In this document: positions 24,195-34,769 of the stretch, piece by piece
How positions within the stretch are numbered: position 1 is the stretch's first letter
Layout of the letters: each line of letters begins with the position of its first letter
Origin: Pseudozyma flocculosa PF-1
Lineage: Eukaryota > Basidiomycota > Ustilaginomycetes > Ustilaginales > Ustilaginaceae
Length of the DNA: 64,000 bases
Direction of reading: 5' to 3'
Assembly (NCBI RefSeq): GCF_000417875.1
Contig: NW_006920892.1
Span: forward strand, 377,513 to 441,512
Made by a program: the position numbers and the translations under genes
The notes under the pieces: generated by a model
Seen by the model: the letters and a program-made list of their open reading frames with translations, nothing else
Databases searched by the model: none
What the model was told of the DNA's origin: nothing

Positions 24195-25510
24195 CTTGGC
24201 AAGAGTCGAGACTGTGGTCGGATGTCAGGAGGGTCGAAAGATCTGAACAGAGGCAAAGCAAGGGAGACAGCACGGTGTAAAGTACTTATACAGCCTTTCA
24301 GGCGCTAGCAGGCGCCTTTAGGTCTAGCTCTTTGCCTGACGAGCGACTCTGCCCATCGAATTTCTGACCATGAGCGGAAACCGGCAGTCACAAGTTTGCC
24401 CTTCGGCCGAAGGTCGAGGTGCATGACAGGCTGCCAGACAATCGATTCGAGTGTAGCGACGACTCGCTGAGAGTGGAACTGTCGACCTCAGCCAGATTGT
24501 ACGAGTTGGCGCCATCTCGTTGGACGAGAAGCTAGGAAAAAGTTTCGCTCGCACTTGTGTGGTCAAGCGGAGCTGCGATGCGCCGCTCCCTCGCCAAAGG
24601 ATGATACGGACGGCATACAGTAAGCGGCGTGGCACCTCCCAACACCGTGGCCCGAAAGTCTGCTGCGTGGGCGGATCGGAAGAAGTGAGCAGGACGCAGA
24701 CGGCCCAGACAGTAGAGAACGTCGGCGCCGCGAGGAGCTCGGGAGAGCGAGAACCGAATCCGGCGGTGATGGACGTGCAATTTCTGGGTCCACGCAGTTG
24801 CCTCAGGAACGCGTGTGCTTGGCGCCCGGAGCGACCTCAGCAGCTTTCCGTGAGAATCCGACGCACCTTAATGTGCGCCATGCGTCATGCGTCCAGTGCG
24901 CCTACCGCCGCCTGTCGTGATGCGAAAGATCCACGCTGCGACACATGCAGTAACTGATGCATTAGCAGCATGCATGCTGCCCAGCGGTTCCTGTGCATGG
25001 ATGTGTTCCTTTCTTGATGACTACCATAAAACCTCTTTGCAGGCTCAACCACCGACCGTAGCGCTGCGGCGTCGCGCGATTGAGAAGACTCGTAACGAAG
25101 CCAGCCAGCTCACTACTGCTCACATTTTGGCGTGGTGCACGTTGAAGGAAGAATGTTCTGAGCAGGTCTTCGGCTTTCTTCGAGCGGGTCGTGGCTCAGA
25201 GGCAAGCGATATCTCAATGCAGTCGGCGAAGAAAGAAGACCGCGCCGATTAGGCAACAAGAAAAGAATCGAATGTGCGAAGACGCCGGTCGAGCTGACCG
25301 GACGAGCAGCATCATGGGTCCATCTCTCGGCCGGAAGACTGTGGGTCAATCGGAAGACGTATCCGCCGAAGCAGAGGGATCGCTCCGCCTTTCTTCTACA
25401 ACCACACCACCTTTGCGCCGCCAACGCCTTGCACTCGACACTACGCTGCACCGCCAAGACACACACTGTCGGCGTAGAGAAGGAAACAAGCTCATCAGCA
25501 CGAAACTCTG
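24195..25510. other. Divergent spacer between the EF-hand gene and the intact glutathione-synthetase-like gene
   Basis: This is 1.3 kb without a supportable gene. It is less GC-rich than the rest of the window. Open frames up to about 120 codons occur, but none shows a family motif, signal peptide or plausible splice structure. It should carry the promoters of both flanking genes. Confidence 0.5.
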
Positions 25511-27425
25511 ATGTCGCACGCTATCCGCTCACCCTCACCAAGTGCATGGCCGCCGGGCCCCGACACCGCGGCGCAGCGAGAACAGTACGTCAAAGCGCTG
25601 CTAAAGGACGGAGAGGGAATCGATCGCGAATCGCACGTTTCTACACAAGGACGCAGTCAGTCTCTCAACCTGATCCCCGTCCTCTTCGACGAGGGCATCC
25701 CTGCGCAACTCCAGTCGGTATCCCACGTCCTCTGCCACGTCCTTGAGGCGCTCAGCAACAACTACGATCTCCTCGACTCGATTTTCGCACCGAAATGGCG
25801 CACGGATCCGTGCACATCCGGCACTGCTGGGACCGACTTGGCTAAGGAACAGCGTCGTCGTTTCCATGATCGGCTTTGGACGATTGCGAGGAAGGCGTGG
25901 AAGCAGCGCCGGCCTTGCGTCGCGCTCCACGTCTTTGAGCTTGATGCGAGCGTCCTCCATCCCTTCCGACCCTCCTCGCTGGCCGTTAAAGGATTCTCGA
26001 CCCGTATCGACTTCCACGACCTCATCCCCTCAAGTATGGTCGTCAGAACATTTCAAAACGTCCTTCGCTCAGATCCTGCACCGTCGATCAAGCCCATGGT
26101 GGACTACCTCGTCAACCAGCCGTTCCAGGACGAGGAAAAGTACGGACCGGGCCTGTTCCGCGCGATGGCATTCACTGGCTCGGGACCGCGCGGATCGATG
26201 GCAGGCAGCCTCCGTAGCGTCCGCTCGCAGCAGATCGAGCTGCTCGTCAAGCTCGGACTGTACGATGTACACCAAGAGTATGACGACTTTGGCGATCGTC
26301 TTTGCCTACTCGTGGTCAGCGAAGGGGAGATGCAGAGGGATCCGCGTCGCTACCTCCATCTGGACCAGTACAAGTGAGTGCGTCATGGGCTCACAGCGAG
26401 CCGCAGGACACCGTGACCGTCCGTCCTTGCAGCTGAATAGCCCTTCCCGGCCTCGACCTCAATTCCACCAAACTGTGCACTGCAGTGGCGCCACCGAAGA
26501 ATACGACTGCAGCATCCGGGAGCAGCCCTGGTCCGAGTCGCCCCGGGACGAGGGCGAGCCGTGGGTAGAGTACCCGGTGGGTGCGCAGTTCTTTAACTGC
26601 ATCACGGCCTGCGTGCGCGTGACGCTGGCCGAGATCGACGCACACCTTTCGCCCGAAGCCGCACAGTCTTCCGCTCCCGGACGTCTGGTGCTGGACACGG
26701 CCTTCTTGGGTAGGCGCGCGAGGCGACCGCAGCTCGAGGTCGACTGCGTGCTGTGGGACCGCTCGCTCGGATACGACGTGCCCGAGTCGTACTGGCGCTG
26801 TCGCGAGATGGTCGAGATGTCGAGCTGCGCAAAGGTGTCTCCGGCAGGCTTCGAGGTGCTCGGGGACGATCGGGTCTGGGAGAAGATCCGCAGCCTCGAT
26901 GCCGATCACATCGAGAGCATGCTGAGACTTGAAAAGGGGTACAAAAGGCTCTGGACGGCAGCGTCGGAGGACCCAGAGCGCACCCAGTTCAAGACATTCT
27001 CGACCGGTGCTGCCTCGTACGTCAAGCGGAGCGACATTGAGATTTTCTGCACTCAGCTGCGGCAGCCGTCCGGCGCTTCGGAAGGTCCATCGAGCGAATC
27101 GGCCGCAACGACCACCATCTTGGCAGATGTCTTCTCGCACGATTTAGCGGTGCCACTGGACGTCCGGGTCCATCATCACCGCTTCTCGCTCTTACGCTGC
27201 TCGCTGAGCAACTACGGCTTCATGGGCGACACGTACATTGGCGTTCAAGAATTTGTTCCACCTCGGCAGCGCAGCTTCGCAGTCAAGACACATCACCTCC
27301 CCGCCATCTCGCAGCGCGATTGTATCGCCGCACAGGCGAATTCCGCCAAAGAAGAAGACCTGCCCTTCGCCTGGTCCGCTCTTGTCGTGGGGCCAAGCTT
27401 CTCGACAAGAGAAATGGAGATCTGA
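25511..27425 (+). CDS. Divergent glutathione-synthetase-like protein, ATP-grasp loop apparently lost
   Basis: Two exons (25511-26373, 26486-27425) give 600 aa. I did not recognise it outright, but the order of motifs follows eukaryotic glutathione synthetase (GSH2). An N-terminal block has LIPVLFDEGIPAQLQ and FHDRLWTIARKAWK, and a beta region has LAVKGFSTRIDFHDL. The block LEVDCVLWDRSLGY, PESYWRCREMVEMSSCAK is placed like the GSH2 VVYFRAGY ... W..R...E.S.AIKCP block. The C-terminal SFAVKTHHL and FAWSALVVG are placed like LLRTK and AAGYAVLDSP. The GSH2 KPQREGGGNN nucleotide loop is not visible; ASYVKRSDIEIF occupies its place. If the homology holds, catalysis is doubtful. The family is repeated twice more nearby. 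The homology is inferred from pattern, not from a search. Confidence 0.6.
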
Positions 27426-27454
27426 GAGGTCACGCCGTGAAAGCTTGGTTGCGG

Positions 27455-27624
27455 CGGCGCTGATTTGCAGCTCGAGGTCGACAGGTAGACGTCGCGAGAC
27501 ACAATACCTGCCCTTTCTTTCTGCACGGGCTGGACGCCCATGTCCAGACCGCGATGCAGCAGTGCGGGACGATGAGTTATCGTTCGCTTGGTCTGGCGTC
27601 GTGCCTGTACATTCTTTGTCCTGA
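27455..27624 (+). pseudogene. 3' relic of a third glutathione-synthetase-like copy
   Basis: Just after the intact copy, one reading frame ends with YLPFLS ... DDELSFAWSGVVPVHSLS and a stop at about 27622-27624. This matches the C-termini of the two larger copies (LPFAWSALVVG in one, SLAWSGVVTVKEGIS in the other). About 30-60 bp upstream, the 15-mer CAGCTCGAGGTCGAC is identical to the sister sequence encoding QLEVD, which there lies over 500 bp further from the stop. The relic therefore seems to be a tandem copy with a large internal deletion. It encodes no complete protein. Confidence 0.6.
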
Positions 27625-28063
27625 GCGGGCAGAAGCTGATCAATCGCACTCGCACAGGCACGAAGGCTCCCCGACCTATCATCGCCCTGCATTGCGAGGT
27701 CGCCATCGCGCTGTGCATCAGAAGTCATCTTCTCAGCCTCGTACGAATCCCTCGAATCGCTGGTCAGTCGCAGCGGCGCGGGTGCCCTCGCGCGGCATGC
27801 GTCGAGATCTTTGCGTTACTAGAGGGTCTGAGCAGTGTAGTTGAATTCCAAACGAGGTCGATCATCAGGTGACTGAGAGGTCACAGCCGACGAGACTCTT
27901 TCCTCCTTTTGAGCAAAGTCGGCGAGGCAGTTGCAGTGTAGAGCGTGGAAGAGGGAACCAGAATTTTTGTCGTGATCGAGGGTGGAAGCGACGTTCCGTT
28001 AAGCTGGGCCTCATACTGTTCATCCTCGGTATACCTGTGGAGATGTGTAGTCGCGAGGCGAGT
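27625..28063. other. Spacer before the LysM gene 3' end
   Basis: An open frame at 27588-27872 crosses this area but has no recognisable motif. No gene is supported. It lies between the relic copy and the convergent LysM gene. Confidence 0.45.
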
Positions 28064-30973
28064 TCAAGGGTCCCCCGTCAGTGAGGCGCACACCGCTCTT
28101 CGAAGGGCCGGGATCGACCCGATAGGTGTGTAGCAAGTGACGTACCAGTGCACGTCATAACAGTTGTACAGACACCCAAAGGATGTGTAGCACTCATCCG
28201 TGTCGGGGTCTAGGTCGACGCAGCGCAGCTCGAACGTGCAGCTCTGCGAGGCACCGCACGAGTCTTGGCATGGGTTGCCGTCCCACTGATCAAAGTTGCC
28301 TGAAGGCGGGGCAAAGGTCGGCACCGGGAAGTAGTGAACGAGGTTGACGGTGCTGTGCTGAGATGGATCAAGACAGTTCGAGACGCATCCCTCGGTTCCG
28401 CTCTGACACCAGTACGTCGTCTGATTCATGCAGGAGCCGGCGTCGGTCTCGGTGGAGCGGTAGAGGCACTCGTACGACGCGCAACGTGGCACCGTCGTGT
28501 TCGCGAACGAGCCGCCGCTGCAGCAGCAGTGGGGCATTCAAGGGCAAGCTGGTCAGCAAAATGGGTATGGTCCATGACTTTGGTGAAGCCAACGCCGCTG
28601 TGCGAACTCACGTAAAGTTGGTCGGCAGATCGTTGGACGGAAAGGCGTCAGGGTTCTGCGGGATGATCACGCCCGGATCCTCTTGGCAGTTGGCTTGGCA
28701 CTGGTGAAGAGGAACGTCACGACGAAGCATTCAGCGGCGAAGGCTGGGTCAGATCAAGCGCTTAGAATAGCCTTCCGCCAACGGGCGTGCAGGTCGGATC
28801 GCAACTCACTCCGCCGTCGCGGGAGCACAGGCTTGACGCCAGCGGTGCGCACATGCTGTACTGGGAGCAGCAGTGCGAGTTGAAGTTGCACGTCGAGCAC
28901 AGGGGCAGCCGGACTTCGTTCTGGCCGGTCGGCTGCTCTGGCAGGGTCGCGTTCCCAGGCGCCATGCAGACGATGTCGTTGACGGGGAGGATGGTGCAGT
29001 CGACGCCGATGCCGTTGTAGGTGTTGATCGACTGCCACTGAACGAGGCTCATTGATGCGTTGGTGGCGAGATTGTAGCAGGAGTCATCCGAGACGACGTA
29101 TCTCAGCTGCGGGCAGACGTTGGTTTGCGGAGAGTAGGCGCAGAGGGGATCGCCCGCGATCAGGTTCGAGCACGAGACGTGCGGGTTGAGGCCCGCCAGC
29201 TGGGCTGAGGCGAGGCCGAGCTTGGCGGCAATCTTGTTGCAAGTATCGCCCGGCTGCACGGTGTAAGTGCGGCTGCACGTGTAGTTGTAGAGTGAAGGGT
29301 AGCTCAAACGAGCCGCGACGCAGACCACCTCCTCCGGCTGCAGGTTGCCGCAGTCGGAGCTGACGCCGGGGTTGAGGTCGAGGAACGCCTCGAGGGTGAT
29401 GTTGGTGCGTCCAGCAATGTCGTAGCACCCTTCGCCCTCGGCAACGGCCGTAGTGGATCCGCAAACGTTGAGCGACGAGTCGACGCAGATGCCCTCGCCC
29501 GCCGTCAGCTCGGCACAGTCTTGACCCACGTCTGGGTTCAGCTTCAGGAGGTAGAAATCGGTGATCTGGTTCCTTTGAGCAATGGCGTTACAGGAGTCGC
29601 CTAGCTTTACGGTGTCGTAGGTAATGCAGTCGGTGCTGGATGGCGGTTTGACGGACGGCACGACGCACACCTGGGCCCCGATGGCCAGGAGCGCGCAGTC
29701 GAGTGTCGGGTTCAGCGCTTGCAACTCATCGACCGATAGGCCATGGTCGGTTGCGATCTGGTAGCAGCTGGTGGAAAGACAGTGACATGAAGAGGGGACG
29801 AGCTGATTGTCAGAGGAGAGCCGACACAGAAGGACGAATGCTGCCTCGGTTCTCACTAGTCGCCAGTCTTGACCGTGTAGCTCTCCTTGCAGTTTTCGGG
29901 CATCGTCTCCGGGGGCTCAATCGGCGTGGGCTGGCCGTAGGGGTTGCCAACGCAGATGACCGAGCCCACGGACAGTGAAGAGCACGACGTGTCCGGGTTG
30001 TACAGCTCGAGGTTGGCGAGGCTGATTGAGTGGTCGGCGGCAATCTGCGAGCATCTAAGTGACCACGCAGGACAAGCGGAAGGACAAGGCGGCACGAAGA
30101 CGGCGGACATGTAAGCAGCCGCTCATTCTTCCTTTGCGAGCAAGGCTGAGCCTAGAGCAACTCACGAATCGCCCAGCTGAACAGTGTAGCGGTACGACCA
30201 CGCGCACTCGTACGCTGATCCGGTCACGCAGAGCTGCTGGCCCGGCTGGAGGTTCAAGCAATGCGGGTTCTCGTTGAGCGCCTTGAGCTGCGAAAACGGC
30301 ATGTGAAGCTTGTCTGCAATACCGTGGCAGCTGTCGCCGGACGCGACCGTGTAGTAGCGGGAGCAGTTCGGGTCGCTGGGTTGCTGCAGGGGCGGGTTGT
30401 AGGGATCCGAGAGGCAGAAGACCGAACCAACGCTGAGACTGTCGCAGCTCACGTCGGGATTGTATGCCTGCAGCTGCGCGAGGGTCAGGCCGGCTGCCGA
30501 GGCGATGGCATCGCAACTTCAAATTGGATTGGACGAACAGACCAGGAGGGTAGGTCAACGTGCTGTGCCAGGGAGTGTTGAGCGAGCGCGTGCGGTGCTT
30601 ACTAGTCGCCCTGACCGACGATGTAGATGTTGTGGCACTGGTAGGCGTCTCCCCAGACGCAGAGCAGCTGACCGGGCTGGAGGGTTTTGCAGTGCGGATT
30701 CTCGTTGAGGGCCTTGAGCTGCGAAAACGGGATGACGAGATTGTCTGCGATGCCGTGGCAGCTGTCACCCGCGACGACCCTGTACTGCTCGTCACAAGTC
30801 GCGGCTGTTGGGTTAGGCGAAGGACATTGACATAGCCAACGAGTTAGCTGCTGCGGCGCGTGTGAGGCTTTCCGACGCTCGAAGCACCGAGGATCGACCT
30901 CACCTCGACCGAGCCGGAACGAGGACCAGGATAGCAGAAGTGACAGGAACCATCGCCTGCTATGGCGCAGCAT
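28064..30973 (-). CDS. Secreted chitin-binding protein with about nine LysM modules and hevein-like Cys modules
   Basis: Likely secreted and binds chitin or its oligomers. Seven exons (30904-30973, 30603-30804, 30166-30516, 29857-30054, 28810-29767, 28612-28700, 28064-28517) join in phase to give 773 aa. A signal peptide (FLSLLLSWSSF) comes first. Nine LysM-like modules of about 45 residues follow, typified by YRVVAGDSCHGIADNL and YTVQPGDTCNKIAAKLGL, each closing on a Cys-Val-like strand. The C-terminal third has hevein/ChtBD1-like cysteine patterns: CCSQYSMC ... GGCQANC and CQSGTEGCVSNC. The gene is divergent from a GH18 chitinase 1.2 kb away. This gene type accompanies killer-toxin-like (subgroup C) chitinases in other fungi. 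Whether it shields hyphae, damps host recognition or assists the chitinase cannot be read from sequence. Modules 7 and 9 are the most divergent. Confidence 0.85.
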
Positions 30974-32218
30974 TGCAAAAAGGAGAAAGCTTGGGAGGGG
31001 AGGCGAGGGAATGGACGTGGTGATTGATGGAAGGTAACGATCGAGGGAGGCGCAGCGGGCCGGTTCGAGAGGCGGTCGAGTGAGTGAAAAGGGTCGATCC
31101 TTTCCTGCCTGCTTGCTGCTTGCCTTGGTTGCTTGTGTTTGATTCTGGCCGTTTTCGCTGGAACTGAGCCAGGTGCACGGTGTCAGAGGAAGAAATCTGC
31201 TTGAACGATGTACCTTGGCAGCAGTCACGGCGAGCTGTAAACCACCAAAGCCTTTGCGAGCGAAGAAGCAGAAGGTAAACCCACCAACGAGGAGCGGCGG
31301 CGGCGGGGAAGCGCGGTCGAAGACCCAGGTCCTGGCCATCCATATATGTACATACATATGTATGCATGCGCTTTGCGCCCAGTGGAGCGCGCGCCACCAG
31401 GCTCCTGGGTGCCCTTCGGAAGTCAGCCGAGCGAAGGCGCGGCAGCAGGCGGGGCTTAGCTTCCTGCATGCAGCATCGGCTACATCGGATCCATATCATG
31501 CAGCACGTGGATCTTGCTTCTCGGCGGTCAGACAAACGAGCGACTGCAGACGCGCGTTGTCCTTCCAAGTTATGCCGATATGTACATATGTACATACACC
31601 GGGGCGATTGCGCATGCAGGTCCCGAGAGAAGCAAGCCAGCTACAAGCCACTGCCCACCTCTTTCCCTGGCGAGGGTGCTGACTGGTCGCCGCAGACGAC
31701 ACTAGGCGCGGCGTCAGCTTCCCTCGGGTCGAGCAACACATCGGGCGGCCCAACACACACGCTGGGCAAAGGGCGGACGCCGCCATCCTGTCGAGCAAGC
31801 GGCAGGAACGAGGAGGAGAAGACCAGAAAGGAGAGGAAGAGAAGAAGAAAAAAAAAAAAAGCAAAGCAGACCGGGACTTGCTGTATCCTGCCCAACGCCC
31901 GTCTGCCTACCTACGCAGAGCACCTCGAGATGGTGCCATTGCGGGCCGTTTTGGCCGTCCAGGCAGGCACTTTGGGCGCCAAGATACGCTGGCCACCGGG
32001 TATTCAGTAGCAAATGTGATTGGCGCTGCAGCGTACCCAGCACAAGGACAAGCGTTGGGATACAGTTGTGTCGTCGCCCTCCTCGCCCGCGAGACTCGGT
32101 CAGGTCCACAACGGCACCACGGAACACCAGCGCCTTCCGTGTGGCGGTTGCAATTCTCACTGATCCTCCAACCATCAACATCCTCGACGGCCTCGCCCTG
32201 CCACATCCACGATAAGCT
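30974..32218. promoter_or_regulatory. Shared divergent promoter region, LysM protein / GH18 chitinase
   Basis: This spacer of 1245 bp separates two divergent start codons. In otherwise GC-rich DNA it holds two AT-rich palindromes sharing the core TACATATGTA: 31351-31364 (14 bp, perfect) and 31582-31593 (12 bp, perfect), about 230 bp apart. A poly-A tract lies at about 31849-31860. Open frames here have no family features. A regulatory role for the palindromes is inference. Confidence 0.5.
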
Positions 32219-34595
32219 ATGTGGTTCCGCCCTGCTGACTTCCTATGGGCGCTCTGCGTGATCCCCTTCCTCAGCCTAGCGCTCCTACCTTCTGCCCACG
32301 CTCGTAAGTGCACTGATGAGACAAGACAAGATGAGCTAGATCGATGTCGAGATCTGCAGAAGGCAGCTCGCTGACGCTCGAGATCGACTCCGTGGCCGTG
32401 GCTGGTGCCGCCTCTGGCCGGCTCAGAAAACTGCGGCGCAAAGTACAGGAACGCCCTCTGCCCCGATCGCCTTTGCTGCTCCCAGTATGGCTCGTGCGGT
32501 GAGTGCGCATAGTCGGCTTCCTTGGACAGGCAAGGAGTCGCAGCCTGACCCGTCCGCCTTGTCACATCTGGCCGTTGCCAGGCACGACCGCCGAGTATTG
32601 CCTCACGTCGCAAGGCTGCCAGTCGGTAAGTGCCAACGCACCGTGGTTGGCCAAAATATGTACCTCAACGACGACTTGTCTGACCCCGAATTTGCTACGC
32701 TTTGACCTTCGCGCCCACCACGTCAGCAATGCATCAATGACGGACCCCCACCCCCTCCCCGCGGCCCGGACCCACCACCGATCGACGAAGGAGCCCTTTA
32801 CCGCCCACCGGCGTCGACTTTTGCCAAGCGCGACCTGGTCGGATACTGGTCTTCCTGGTCACAGTGAGTGCGGCCTTTTCGACTCGAAGAAACTTGCCGT
32901 CCCATGGCTCTGTCCCTGTCGAGCGATGAACTGACCTGCCGTGATCGATCGCGTTCGCGACCTCGTCTGTCGACCTCCAGGTATTACGGCGAGGACCCGG
33001 GCACGCCCGGCTGCAAAAAGGCCGACATGCACCTTCCCGAGCTCATTAACCCTCACTTGTACACGCACATCAACTATGCCTTTGTTTTCATCAGCGATAC
33101 AAGTGAGTCCCGAGTCGTCTCTGATTCGCATGGCCAGAGGCCCGTTCGATCGCGACGCTGAAGCAGAGGTCGTCCTCGCCCGCCGTCCGCAGACTATACC
33201 ATGATCCCGCACGAGCTCGACGACGAGGACCTCAGCCTGCGGCTCAACACGTGGTGCAAGCGCGTCAACCCATCGCTCAAGACGCTCGTCAGCATCGGCG
33301 GGTGGACGTTCAACGATGGCCCCGGTCGCTTCACGGGCGGCATTGACTACAGCCGCGTCTTTTCCAAGATGGCCGCGAGCGCCGCTAACCGCGCCACGTT
33401 CATCCGCAGCTGCATCGACTGGTGTCGACGCTTGGGCTTCGATGGCATCGACATCGACTGGGAGTACCCCGGCGACGTGGCGCGCGGCGGCACGCTGCAG
33501 GACGGTGCTAACCTCCTCACCCTGTACCGGGAAATGCGGGAGGCCTTCCATGCCGAAGCTATTCAGACGGGGAGGACCGAGCTCCTCATGACCATGGCGG
33601 CACCCGCTGATCCGGACAAGGTCGAGCTCTTCGACCCTGCGGCATGCGCCCAGTACCTGGACTGGTTCAACCTCAGTGAGTGGAAGGGCGGCTTTCGGTA
33701 GCCGCCGTTGGGGAGGATGTCCGCTGATCGGGCACGACATACGCCCGCTCTCACCTCCTTGTCCTGGCGCCTCCGCAGTGTCGTACGACTTTGTGAGTGT
33801 ATGAGCAGCTGGCACATCTTGACCAGCGCAACGACAAGGGCTGACATGTGCACTGCCGTCGACCGACTAAACCTCTTGCCCTATCAGTACGGTAACTGGG
33901 AAAACATCGTCGACTCGACGGCCCCGGTCAAGGACACGCACCTACCCACCTGGAGCTACGAAAGCGCGATCAAGCTCTACCTGCGCAAGGGCGTCTCGCC
34001 CCGACAGATCAACGCCGGTTTGCCCGCCTACGGCCGCGTCTGGACGCTCGACGACGTGACCAAGAATCTCCCAGGCGACACTGGCCACACTGGCGTGGCG
34101 GGACGCTGCACCGGCCTGACGGGCTATCTGGCCTACTTTGAGATCATGGACATCCTCAACGCGCAAAACCAGCTCGGGACCGCGGCGCTCAACTACCACT
34201 ACGTCCTCAATGACGGCGCCTACCTCACCTTTGACGACCAGTGGGTGGGCTTCGACAACGAGAATTCGGTCGCCGAAAAGGTTGGCATCATCCAGAAGTA
34301 TGACCTGCGCGGGGGGATGATCTGGGCCATCGACCTCGACACGAAGAGCTACGAGTTCACCCGGGCCGTCGCCGAGCACCTAAATGCGTGCCAGCAAGAC
34401 GACCCGTGGCTGCCCACACCGCCGGGACAGCTGGCTAGCGCTCCTTGCACTGTGACCGGGCCCGGCGCCGAATCCGGAGCGGTGCAGACCCGAAGGTGCA
34501 GAGAGGACTCGACTTGGGATGTCGTCGACAACGGTCAGTGCCTAGGCGCCTTCAAGAACAACCTGGCGGCCCGGACGTGCGTGGGCGATTATTAG
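32219..34595 (+). CDS. GH18 chitinase with N-terminal hevein-type chitin-binding domain
   Basis: A secreted endo- or exo-chitinase. Eight exons (32219-32303, 32427-32498, 32582-32625, 32727-32863, 32981-33102, 33193-33675, 33780-33793, 33888-34595) join in phase to give 554 aa. A clear signal peptide comes first (FLWALCVIPFLSLALL). A ChtBD1 domain follows, with NCGAKYRN, CCSQYGSCG and GCQSQC, then a Pro-rich linker. The GH18 barrel starts at DLVGYWSSW and contains LVSIGGW and the catalytic FDGIDIDWEYPG (DxxDxDxE intact, Glu as acid/base). MSYDF is completed through a 14-nt exon, and the barrel closes at GGMIWAIDLD. A 60-residue Cys-containing tail follows. This layout resembles subgroup C, killer-toxin-like fungal chitinases, but the LysM modules sit on the divergent neighbour instead. 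Confidence 0.93.
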
Positions 34596-34769
34596 ATCGA
34601 AGCGGCGCCAGAATGAATCCTTGAGATTCGAGCGCTAGGAGGCGCAGTAGATGTGCCGAGGTGTACCTCGAGTGTCGAATAGCCAATCGGCAGCATCGAC
34701 CAACGAGCGAGGGGATGCTGAAGCAGAGTCAGGGGTGGTCAGGGGACGTATCCGCGGAAGCGCTCACGC

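Noticed and set aside
24324..24635. 103-codon minus-strand frame upstream of the EF-hand gene
   Set aside because: No family motif, no good context, and it lies in the expected promoter region.
27588..27872. Possible small gene downstream of the intact copy
   Set aside because: It overlaps the relic in a different frame and shows no signal peptide, domain or splice structure.
30960..31595. Minus-strand frame in the LysM/chitinase spacer
   Set aside because: Composition and lack of any motif mark it as a chance frame. Its 3' part overlaps the true LysM signal-peptide exon in another frame.
32219..34595. Calling the chitinase a killer toxin subunit
   Set aside because: No gamma-type toxin partner is seen, and GH18 plus ChtBD1 is common in ordinary fungal chitinases. 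Only resemblance to subgroup C is claimed.
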